Assembly (NCBI GenBank): GCA_030531245.1
Contig: JAUNOA010000011.1
Location: 1-41,681 of the forward strand
Length of the DNA: 41,681 nt
From: Lachnospiraceae bacterium
Lineage (GTDB): Bacteria > Bacillota > Clostridia > Lachnospirales > Lachnospiraceae
Reading direction: 5' to 3'
This document shows positions 35,154 through 41,681 of the stretch, piece after piece; positions within the stretch are counted from its first letter, which is position 1; the number at the start of each line of letters is the position of its first letter. A program made the position numbers and the translations under genes. A model generated the notes under the pieces. That model did not search any database. It was not told the DNA's origin and saw nothing but the letters and a program-made list of their open reading frames with translations.

Positions 35154-35814
35154 CAAATTCTGCTTTGGCATGGATGCGGTCCTGCTTACCGGATTTGCAG
35201 CAGTCAAACCCGGGGAGACGATGGTCGATATCGGAACCGGAAACGGAGTGATTCCGATACTTATGACAAGCAAGGGTGAAGGCATCATGCATTACGGACT
35301 TGAGATTCAGGAAGATATGGCTGAAATGGCAGAAAGAAGCGTAAAGCTTAATCATCTTGAGGAAAAGGTGAAGATTATATGCTGTGATGTGAGGGAATCT
35401 TCCGATGTAATCAAAAATCATAGTATTGATGTTGTCACATGCAATCCTCCGTATATGAACGATGAACACGGTCTTAAAAATGACAACAGGTCGCTTGCCA
35501 TTGCGCGTCATGAGATCACGATGACTCTGGATGATGCCATCAGGGAAGGCTGCCGGATGCTCAGGTCAGGCGGCAGGTATTATATGGTTCACCGTCCGCA
35601 CAGACTTGTGGACATACTTGAGACGATGAGAAAATACAGACTGGAGCCCAAGCGCATGCGCATGGTTTATCCGTTTGCCGATAAAGAGGCCAATATGGTC
35701 CTCATCGAAGCATTTAAAGACGGGAAACCTTTTCTAAAAATCGAAAAACCGCTCATCGTTTACAAAGGGCGCGATGAGTATACTGATGAAGTGAAAAAAC
35801 TGTATTATGAGTAA
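35098..35814 (+). CDS. trmN6: tRNA1(Val) (adenine37-N6)-methyltransferase
   Basis: This 238-residue SAM-dependent methyltransferase has DIGTGNGVIPILM (SAM motif I) and the N6-adenine motif CNPPYMN. It corresponds to Bacillus YabB and E. coli YfiC. MERIDDLERDNLKIIQ at 35098 is the typical start; earlier ATG codons at 35053 and 35080 are in frame but lie deeper in ricT. It overlaps ricT by 56 nt and rsmI by eight. Confidence 0.9.
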   Translation: MERIDDLERDNLKIIQNPDKFCFGMDAVLLTGFAAVKPGETMVDIGTGNGVIPILMTSKGEGIMHYGLEIQEDMAEMAERSVKLNHLEEKVKIICCDVRESSDVIKNHSIDVVTCNPPYMNDEHGLKNDNRSLAIARHEITMTLDDAIREGCRMLRSGGRYYMVHRPHRLVDILETMRKYRLEPKRMRMVYPFADKEANMVLIEAFKDGKPFLKIEKPLIVYKGRDEYTDEVKKLYYE

Positions 35815-36652
35815 ATTATTCCTGGTGGCAACACCTATCGGAAACCTGAATGACATGAGCCCGCGTGCGATAGAAACACTGAAAAACGCAGATATCATCG
35901 CAGCGGAGGATACGAGGAACAGCATACGTCTCCTCAATCATTTTGATATTAAAGTTCCGATGACCAGCTACCACGAATACAACAGAATAGAAAAAGCCGA
36001 AGAACTGATAAGGAAAATGCAGTCAGGATGCGATGTGGCACTTATTACCGATGCAGGTATGCCCGCTGTTTCCGATCCGGGTGAGGACCTTGTCAGGATG
36101 TCGTATGAAGCAGGAATAGAAGTGACGATCATACCCGGACCCTGTGCAGCGGTAAGCGCGCTGGCACTCAGCGGACAGCCGACAGGGAGATTTGTATTTG
36201 AAGGATTCCTTCCGAATGATAAAAACAAAAAAGAACTTGCAAGGCGGATGGATGAACTTAAAGACGAGACACGCACGATTATTTTCTATGAAGCTCCGCA
36301 CAGACTGGTAAGAACGCTCAGGCTGCTTTGCGAAACATTCGGAGAGAACAGAGAGGCAAGTACCGTCAGGGAACTGACAAAAGTTCACGAGGAGGTCTGC
36401 AAAACGACACTCGGAGAGCTGCTTGTAAAATACGAAAATGATGAGCCGCGTGGCGAATTCGTGATAGTTGTCAGAGGAAAGGACCCACAGGAAATAATCG
36501 AAAACGAAAGAAACAAATGGTCCGGCATATCTATTCGCGAACATGTTGAAAGATATATGGCAGAGGGACTTGATAAAAAAGAGTCTATGAAAAAAGTGGC
36601 GGCGGATCGCGGGATAGGAAAGAGGGAAGTATATAAAGAATGCACAGACTGA
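35807..36652 (+). CDS. rsmI: 16S rRNA (cytidine1402-2'-O)-methyltransferase
   Basis: It methylates C1402 in the decoding centre. The 281-residue protein carries the family signatures VATPIGNLNDMSPRAIETL, AAEDTR, TDAGMPAVSDPG and FYEAPHRL. The start overlaps trmN6 and the stop overlaps the next gene by 13 nt, so it lies inside a coupled run. Confidence 0.97.
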   Translation: MSKLFLVATPIGNLNDMSPRAIETLKNADIIAAEDTRNSIRLLNHFDIKVPMTSYHEYNRIEKAEELIRKMQSGCDVALITDAGMPAVSDPGEDLVRMSYEAGIEVTIIPGPCAAVSALALSGQPTGRFVFEGFLPNDKNKKELARRMDELKDETRTIIFYEAPHRLVRTLRLLCETFGENREASTVRELTKVHEEVCKTTLGELLVKYENDEPRGEFVIVVRGKDPQEIIENERNKWSGISIREHVERYMAEGLDKKESMKKVAADRGIGKREVYKECTD

Positions 36653-37281
36653 ATATAGAACATATGGTTCTCGGATATGTTGCAACAAATGTTTATATCG
36701 TGAGCAACACAGAGACAAAAGAATGCGTTATCATAGATCCGGCGGCAAATCCGAGTGAAATCCTGAAGAGGATTGAAAAGGACGGACTGAATACGAAAGC
36801 AATACTGCTTACACACGGACATTTCGACCATATCCTGGCCGTTAATGATATAGCGGAGATTACCGGGGCACCGGTATATGCGCATGCGGACGAAAAGAAA
36901 GTGCTTGCAGATCCGGGAGTCGGACTTTTGCTGAGAGATGTTGCAGACAAAGCAGTGACAGACTTTTTACCGGTTAAGGATGGAGATATACTGGATCTGA
37001 TCGGATTCAAATGGAAAGTAATCCATACTCCGGGGCATTCCGCGGGAAGCGTATGCTACTACATAGAAAGCGAAAAGGTAATGTTCACCGGAGATACGGT
37101 TTTCAGGGGATCATACGGAAGAACGGATCTTTTTACGGGAAGCTTTGATGACATAGCAAGGTCTATCAAAGAAAAAATCTTCACGATACCGGAGGATGAT
37201 ACGGATCTGCTGCCGGGTCATGGAGAATTTACGGATCTCGGATATGAAAAAAGACATAATGAGATCCTGATGGACACGTAA
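36640..37281 (+). CDS. MBL-fold hydrolase, glyoxalase II-like
   Basis: The 213-residue metallo-beta-lactamase-fold protein has motif THGHFDH (first metal site), HTPGHSAGS, FTGDTVFRGSYGR and LLPGHGEFT. It resembles hydroxyacylglutathione hydrolase-type thioesterases, but the substrate is not determinable. It overlaps rsmI. Its last codons contain the -35 of the next promoter. Confidence 0.92.
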   Translation: MHRLNIEHMVLGYVATNVYIVSNTETKECVIIDPAANPSEILKRIEKDGLNTKAILLTHGHFDHILAVNDIAEITGAPVYAHADEKKVLADPGVGLLLRDVADKAVTDFLPVKDGDILDLIGFKWKVIHTPGHSAGSVCYYIESEKVMFTGDTVFRGSYGRTDLFTGSFDDIARSIKEKIFTIPEDDTDLLPGHGEFTDLGYEKRHNEILMDT

Positions 37282-37299
37282 TCTTTAATAAACTATAAT
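37271..37299 (+). promoter_or_regulatory. Strong promoter upstream of a structured RNA
   Basis: TGGACA (one mismatch) and a perfect TATAAT are separated by exactly 17 bases. Expected start is near 37306, 213 nt upstream of the next start codon. It drives the structured RNA and probably the lipoprotein-metG genes. Confidence 0.85.
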
Positions 37300-37305
37300 G
37301 TGATT

Positions 37306-37475
37306 ACAGTGTCAAAAGGCATTTCCCACTACATGCTTGCATGTAAGGGGGAATATGACTTTATGACACGCCCCAACATGGAGCACGAAGTGATGATTTA
37401 TCATCACGGGAGTGCGGAATGTGGGAGAATCGTGAGAGTGCGCAGCACGAAACGATTCGTAATCGATTTTTAATA
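37306..37475 (+). ncRNA. Unidentified structured RNA or leader upstream of lipoprotein-metG
   Basis: Three hairpins can be drawn in order. I: GTGTCA/TGACAC (37309-37314, 37364-37369) encloses TTCCC/GGGAA and TACATG/CATGTA. II: CCC and ACAT (37372-37379) pair with ATGTGGG (37419-37425), then GCAC/GTGC, then GTGATGA/TCATCAC with a four-base loop; the internal loops are GGA/GGA and GAA/GGGA. III: GAATCGT/ACGATTC (37427-37433, 37452-37458) encloses a GAGA/GAA loop and GTGC/GCAC. A small stem CGATT/AATCG followed by ATTTTT (37453-37471) competes with hairpin III and could be a weak terminator. No T-box sequence or known riboswitch core was recognised. Confidence 0.7.
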
Positions 37476-37518
37476 ACCACATCATAATGTATGAAGCATA
37501 AAAAGGAGATTTGAAAAG

Positions 37519-38121
37519 ATGAAAAAAACGGTTTGTCTGTTTGTTGTCTGTGCCATGACAGCGGTACTTGCCATGACGGCAGCAGGATGTTCAAAACAAT
37601 TATCAGAACAAGTATCAGAACAGGACGTGCATCAGAAGGAGCTTGAATCGGCACTCGAGGAGTTTCAGGCGGCACAGGAGACGAGGGGAGCGTCGGATAA
37701 AGTTCCGGATCCCAATGCCGAGCCTGCGGAAATAGTTATGATTTATACACCGGCTGAAGGTGATGTAGGACTTGAGAGACATATGGATGATGTTCCGGAG
37801 ATTTCCGATGTGGATCTTTCCGATAAACTGGTAGAATACCATGTTCTTCCGGATGGAGCGGAACTGGCAGGATTTGATCCGTATAATAACATAATAAATT
37901 ATACCGGAGTTGACGGACTTACACCGAGACAGGCGATTTCCATAATCAATACTTTTATCGAGAATTTTGAGTTCGAAGGTCAGTGGGAAGTTCAGATAGA
38001 CGGAGAATCCGTTATGAAATCCGGTTTTTGCGGAGACTGGAAGAAAATTGATGATAGCTTTGAGGGCGGTTCGGATGACTTTGATTCAACTTCATCACAG
38101 AGCGGTCCCGGAGTTCAATAA
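37519..38121 (+). CDS. GerMN-like lipoprotein
   Basis: The 200-residue protein has a signal peptide with a lipobox ending TAAGC (Cys24). A charged helix follows, then a domain from about 70 to 175 with IVMIYTPAEGDVGLE, LVEYHVLPDGAELAGF, NIINYTG, AISIINTFIENFEFEG and QWEVQIDGESV. The order resembles the GerMN domain of spore and cell-envelope lipoproteins. The assignment is by pattern and moderately sure. The tail is Ser/Asp-rich. It has a good AAGGAG site and lies 15 bases before metG. Confidence 0.72.
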   Translation: MKKTVCLFVVCAMTAVLAMTAAGCSKQLSEQVSEQDVHQKELESALEEFQAAQETRGASDKVPDPNAEPAEIVMIYTPAEGDVGLERHMDDVPEISDVDLSDKLVEYHVLPDGAELAGFDPYNNIINYTGVDGLTPRQAISIINTFIENFEFEGQWEVQIDGESVMKSGFCGDWKKIDDSFEGGSDDFDSTSSQSGPGVQ

Positions 38122-38136
38122 TAAGGAGAGAGAAAA

Positions 38137-40203
38137 ATGTGTGGCAGTTGTAAAGGAAAACCGTATTACATAACTACAGCGATAGCATATACCTCAGGTA
38201 AACCTCATATCGGAAACACATATGAGATAGTTCTTGCAGATGCAATCGCAAGATTCAGAAGAGAACAGGGATATGATGTCCGTTTCATGACCGGAACGGA
38301 TGAACATGGTCAGAAAATAGAAGAGAAGGCTATGGCAGCGGGCAAGACTCCTAAGGAGTTTGTTGATGAGGTATCATCTCAGATCAAGGATATCTGGGAT
38401 CTTATGAACACATCCTATGATAAATTCATACGTACTACAGATCCTCAGCATGAAAAGCAGATTCAGAAGATGTTCAAAAAAATGTACGACAAAGGCGATA
38501 TCTATAAAGGATATTACGAAGGTCTGTACTGTACACCGTGTGAATCGTTTTTTACCGAGTCACAGCTTGTTGACGGCAAATGTCCTGATTGCGGACGTCC
38601 TGTTAAACCGGCAAAAGAAGAGGCATATTTCTTTAAGATGAGCAAATATGCTGATCGTCTTATTGAACATATCAATACTCATCCTGAGTTTATTCAGCCT
38701 GTTGCAAGAAAGAATGAAATGATGAACAATTTCCTTCTTCCGGGACTTCAGGATCTTTGTGTTTCACGTACATCATTCAAGTGGGGAATCCCGGTTGATT
38801 TTGATCCTGATCATGTCGTATATGTATGGCTGGATGCATTGTCAAACTATATTACGGGACTTGGCTACAATGTCGACGGTGCTCCCGATTGCGAATGTGC
38901 AGCCTATGCCAACAGCCTGACCTGCAAGCCGGGAGATCCCGAGGGAGGAAAAGAACTGTGGGATAAATACTGGCCTGCAGATCTTCATCTCATAGGAAAA
39001 GATATAATCAGATTCCATACGATTTACTGGCCTATATTCCTTATGTCACTTGATGTTCCGCTTCCGAAGCAGGTATTCGGACATCCGTGGCTTCTTCAGG
39101 GCGACGGCAAGATGAGCAAGTCAAAAGGCAACGTGCTTTATGCAGATGATCTTGTAAATATGTTCGGTGTTGACGCGGTTCGTTATTTCGTTCTTCATGA
39201 GATGCCGTTCGATAATGACGGTGTGATCAGCTGGGACCTTATGATCGAAAGATTCAATTCCGATCTTGCAAATATATTAGGCAACCTGGTATCAAGAACC
39301 ATAGCTATGTCAAATAAGTATTTTGACGGAATAGTTACGGATGCAGAGGATGAAGGCGGTCCGGGACAGCGTGAGGCGGATGAGGATCTCAAGAATACGG
39401 TTCTCATGGCAGTTGAAAGATGTAATGCAAAGATGAATGATCTGCGTGTAGCAGATGCCATTACGGAAGTATGGTCTATCTTCCGCAGAAGCAATAAATA
39501 TATAGATGAAACATGTCCGTGGGAGCTTGCAAAGGATGGAGCAAATCGTGAGAGGCTGCAGACAGTTCTTTATAATCTCTGTGAGGCCATTACTATAGGT
39601 GCATCTTTGCTGTACAGCTTCATGCCGGGTACATCTGAGAAGATTCTCAAAGAACTCAATACGGAAAAACTGGATTTCGATCAGATGATGAGATGGGGCA
39701 ACTACAAGTCAGGAAATAAAGTTGCCGAAAAACCGGAGATTCTTTTCGCAAGGCTTAAACCGGAAGAGGTTTTTGCAGAGGTAGAAAAACTTCAGGCAGC
39801 ACAGAAGGCGGCTGCCGGTGTGCCTGCTGAAGAAAAAAAGGAAGACAAGGAAGAGTTTGCAGATATTGAAGCAAAGGCTGTCATAAGCTATGATGATTTT
39901 GCAAAGCTTCAGATGCAGGTTGGTGTAATTGAAGCCTGTGAAGAAGTTCCGAAATCAAAGAAGCTACTCAAATCAAGAGTCAGAGTAGGTTCAGAAGTGC
40001 GTACTATCCTCAGCGGAATCAAACAGTACTATTCCGCAGAAGAGATGGTCGGCAAACAGGTTATGGTACTTGTTAATCTTGCACCGCGTGAGATAGCAGG
40101 TGTTATGTCGGAAGGCATGCTTCTGTGTGCCGAAGACAACGAAGGAAATGTAGTTCTTATGGCTCCGGAAAAAGAAATTAAAGCCGGAAGCGAGATATGC
40201 TGA
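38137..40203 (+). CDS. metG: Methionyl-tRNA synthetase
   Basis: It charges tRNA-Met. The 688-residue protein has the HIGH-type KPHIGNTYE, a single zinc knuckle CTPC with CPDCGRP, KMSKS in GDGKMSKSKGN, an anticodon-binding helical domain, and a C-terminal EMAP/Trbp111 tRNA-binding domain (about 585-688) joined by a Glu/Lys/Ala linker. The N-terminus MCGSCKGK adds two unusual Cys. The start follows AAGGAG. No T-box precedes it, although Clostridia often control metG that way. Confidence 0.97.
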   Translation: MCGSCKGKPYYITTAIAYTSGKPHIGNTYEIVLADAIARFRREQGYDVRFMTGTDEHGQKIEEKAMAAGKTPKEFVDEVSSQIKDIWDLMNTSYDKFIRTTDPQHEKQIQKMFKKMYDKGDIYKGYYEGLYCTPCESFFTESQLVDGKCPDCGRPVKPAKEEAYFFKMSKYADRLIEHINTHPEFIQPVARKNEMMNNFLLPGLQDLCVSRTSFKWGIPVDFDPDHVVYVWLDALSNYITGLGYNVDGAPDCECAAYANSLTCKPGDPEGGKELWDKYWPADLHLIGKDIIRFHTIYWPIFLMSLDVPLPKQVFGHPWLLQGDGKMSKSKGNVLYADDLVNMFGVDAVRYFVLHEMPFDNDGVISWDLMIERFNSDLANILGNLVSRTIAMSNKYFDGIVTDAEDEGGPGQREADEDLKNTVLMAVERCNAKMNDLRVADAITEVWSIFRRSNKYIDETCPWELAKDGANRERLQTVLYNLCEAITIGASLLYSFMPGTSEKILKELNTEKLDFDQMMRWGNYKSGNKVAEKPEILFARLKPEEVFAEVEKLQAAQKAAAGVPAEEKKEDKEEFADIEAKAVISYDDFAKLQMQVGVIEACEEVPKSKKLLKSRVRVGSEVRTILSGIKQYYSAEEMVGKQVMVLVNLAPREIAGVMSEGMLLCAEDNEGNVVLMAPEKEIKAGSEIC

Positions 40204-40970
40204 TGTTGATTGATACACATGCACATTACGATGACGCTGCTTTTGATGCAGATCGGGAGCAGCTCATCGAAGAACTTAATAAAAAAAATATCATTGCCGT
40301 AAATGTCGGAGCCACTAAAGGGTCCGCCCTTACGGCACTTGATTTTTCAGGAAAATATAAGAATATCTATGCCACTCTCGGAGTTCATCCGGATGAGGTT
40401 GCCGAACTGAATGATGATGATATGCAGTATTTTCTGGAACTCTCGAAAGACAAAAAAGTTGTAGCCATAGGTGAGATAGGTCTTGATTATCATTGGAATG
40501 TAAATCCGCGTGAAGTGCAGAAGGAATGGTTCATCAAACAGATTCATCTGGCGCAGGAAGCACAGCTTCCGGTAAATATTCATTCCAGAGATGCGGCGCA
40601 GGATACACTGGATACAGTAAAAAGAGAAAATGCCGGAAAGTTCGGAGGAATAGTACACTGCTATTCATATGGAGTTGAACTTGCCCGTGAATATATGAAG
40701 CTGGGATTTCATTTTGGAATCGGCGGTGTGATTACCTATAAAAATGCAAAGACTGTCAGGGAAGTGGTTGACTACCTGCCGATAGACAGGATAGTACTGG
40801 AAACAGACAGCCCTTACCTTGCCCCTGCTCCTCACAGAGGAGAAAGAAACGACTCGCGCAATCTGCCTTTTGTTGCAGCCCAAATCGGTCTGATAAAAGG
40901 CTTAAGCCCGGAAGAAGTGATAGAGATAACAGCACAGAATGCAAGGACAGTATATGCCAGACTTGGTTGA
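40197..40970 (+). CDS. tatD: TatD family metal-dependent DNase
   Basis: The protein has 257 residues and a TIM barrel with the metal-binding series DTHAHYDD, GEIGLDYHW, NIHSRDA, HCYSYG and ETDSPYLAP. Family members are 3'-5' DNases or deacylase-like enzymes. It starts inside the last codons of metG (ATG 40197 or 40203) and overlaps rsmA by 17 nt. The metG-tatD-rsmA order is conserved in Firmicutes; rnmV, found between tatD and ksgA in Bacillus, is absent here. Confidence 0.95.
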   Translation: MLMLIDTHAHYDDAAFDADREQLIEELNKKNIIAVNVGATKGSALTALDFSGKYKNIYATLGVHPDEVAELNDDDMQYFLELSKDKKVVAIGEIGLDYHWNVNPREVQKEWFIKQIHLAQEAQLPVNIHSRDAAQDTLDTVKRENAGKFGGIVHCYSYGVELAREYMKLGFHFGIGGVITYKNAKTVREVVDYLPIDRIVLETDSPYLAPAPHRGERNDSRNLPFVAAQIGLIKGLSPEEVIEITAQNARTVYARLG

Positions 40971-41681
40971 TCCTAAAAATACCATAGAGGTCATACAGAA
41001 AAACAAATTTGTATTTCAGAAAAGATTCGGACAGAACTTTCTGATAGATGCTCATGTCCTTGACAAGATCATCAAAGCTGCAGAGATAGGTCCCGGGGAC
41101 ACCGTACTTGAGATAGGCCCCGGAATCGGAACTATGACTCAGGCACTTGCCGAGAATGCCAAAAAGGTGATTGCCGTTGAAATAGATGACAACCTTATTC
41201 CGATACTCAGAGAAAACCTCGGAGAATACGATAATATAGAAATAATCAATAATGATGTGATGAAAGTAGATATCGCATCACTTGGAGTAAACAAGGTTGT
41301 GGCAAATCTTCCGTATTATATCACCACACCTATTATTATGGGTCTTCTGGAAGCCAGAGTACCGCTTGATTCAATTACTGTCATGGTACAGAAAGAGGTC
41401 GCCGACAGAATGAGGGCAAAAGCCGGTACAAAGGACTATGGTGCTCTTTCACTCGCTGTTCAGTATTATGCAGAGCCATATCTTGTGGCAAATGTGCCCC
41501 AGAACTGCTTTATGCCGCGGCCGAATGTCGGAAGTGCGGTTATCAGGCTGACACTTCATAAAGAAGCTCCCGTAAAAACAGAAAACGAGAAACTCATGTT
41601 TCAAATCATACGTGCAGCATTCAACCAAAGAAGAAAGACCCTTCAGAATTGTCTGAATCATTCCGAAGGATTGAAGATAGA
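40954..41681 (+). CDS. rsmA: 16S rRNA (adenine1518/1519-N6)-dimethyltransferase, 3' truncated by window
   Basis: It dimethylates two adenines near the 3' end of 16S rRNA. About 242 codons are present, running off the window. Motifs are KRFGQNFLID, VLEIGPGIGTMTQAL (SAM motif I), and ANLPYYITTPIIMGLL with the catalytic NLPY. CFMPRPNVGSAVIRL lies near the end. The ATG at 40954 lies 17 bases inside tatD. Confidence 0.96.
   Translation, partial: MPDLVDPKNTIEVIQKNKFVFQKRFGQNFLIDAHVLDKIIKAAEIGPGDTVLEIGPGIGTMTQALAENAKKVIAVEIDDNLIPILRENLGEYDNIEIINNDVMKVDIASLGVNKVVANLPYYITTPIIMGLLEARVPLDSITVMVQKEVADRMRAKAGTKDYGALSLAVQYYAEPYLVANVPQNCFMPRPNVGSAVIRLTLHKEAPVKTENEKLMFQIIRAAFNQRRKTLQNCLNHSEGLKI

Noticed and set aside
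37282-37518. T-box or SAM riboswitch controlling metG
   Set aside because: No TGGNACCGCG-type T-box sequence, specifier stem or SAM-box core was found, and the structured part precedes the lipoprotein gene.
1-41681. CRISPR array, prophage, integron or insertion sequence
   Set aside because: No regularly spaced repeats, transposase, integrase or phage structural genes were found; gene content is housekeeping plus one Tad locus.

Overview
The window looks like chromosomal DNA of a low-to-moderate GC anaerobic Firmicute, most likely a Lachnospiraceae-type Clostridia. The reasons are the gene families (type III glutamine synthetase, Flp1-like pilin and DUF5702/DUF6382 proteins of a monoderm Tad locus, long-form HPF, RicT), the strong AGGAGG ribosome sites and TTGACA/TATAAT promoters, and gene orders typical of the phylum. 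Species-level identity is not claimed. Nearly everything is on the plus strand; only hpf and lepB are reversed.

Layout. 1-2021: tail of an unknown gene, then glgB with its own promoter and terminator. 2091-11059: a compact Tad/Flp pilus operon (tadZ, tadA, tadB, tadC, Flp1-like pilin, DUF5702 protein, TadE-like protein with Cys/His repeats, prepilin peptidase, second TadE-like protein, DUF6382 protein), with most neighbours overlapping. There is no secretin gene, as expected without an outer membrane. 11080-11655: a lipoprotein that is a barnase-type ribonuclease with every catalytic residue in place. 11597-13869: recJ-apt. 14035-19181: cdaR-type regulator, ftsE, ftsX, M23 murein hydrolase and S41 protease, a cell-division and wall-remodelling operon. 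19233-19401: tRNA-Val and tRNA-Met behind a consensus promoter. 19454-22469: small Cys protein and uvrA. 22690-26159: MATE transporter and GSIII. 26257-30637: hpf reversed against secA-prfB. 30658-32251: hom, and lepB convergent to it. 32352-41681: guanylate-kinase-like gene, holB, ricT, trmN6, rsmI, MBL hydrolase, structured RNA, GerMN-like lipoprotein, metG, tatD and rsmA (cut by the window end). This last block matches the Bacillus holB-yaaT-yabB-rsmI-metS-yabD-ksgA order, with extra genes between rsmI and metG.

Most genes are housekeeping. The parts that gene content does not explain are RNA or DNA structures. (1) A promoter-driven, roughly 170-nt structured RNA upstream of the lipoprotein-metG operon; its second and third hairpins share a repeated GCACGAA / GRGAGUGC internal-loop module. 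(2) A roughly 200-bp multi-hairpin element closed by near-perfect 21-bp inverted repeats between uvrA and the MATE gene. (3) A 26-bp near-perfect inverted repeat inside the 5' end of a TadE-like gene, covering its likely start codon. (4) A smaller nested hairpin between hom and lepB. Also notable are a barnase with no visible barstar, a prfB whose programmed frameshift site has become in-frame CTTGAC, and an HPF gene with a palindrome in its 5' leader. No CRISPR array, transposase, integrase or rRNA gene was seen.
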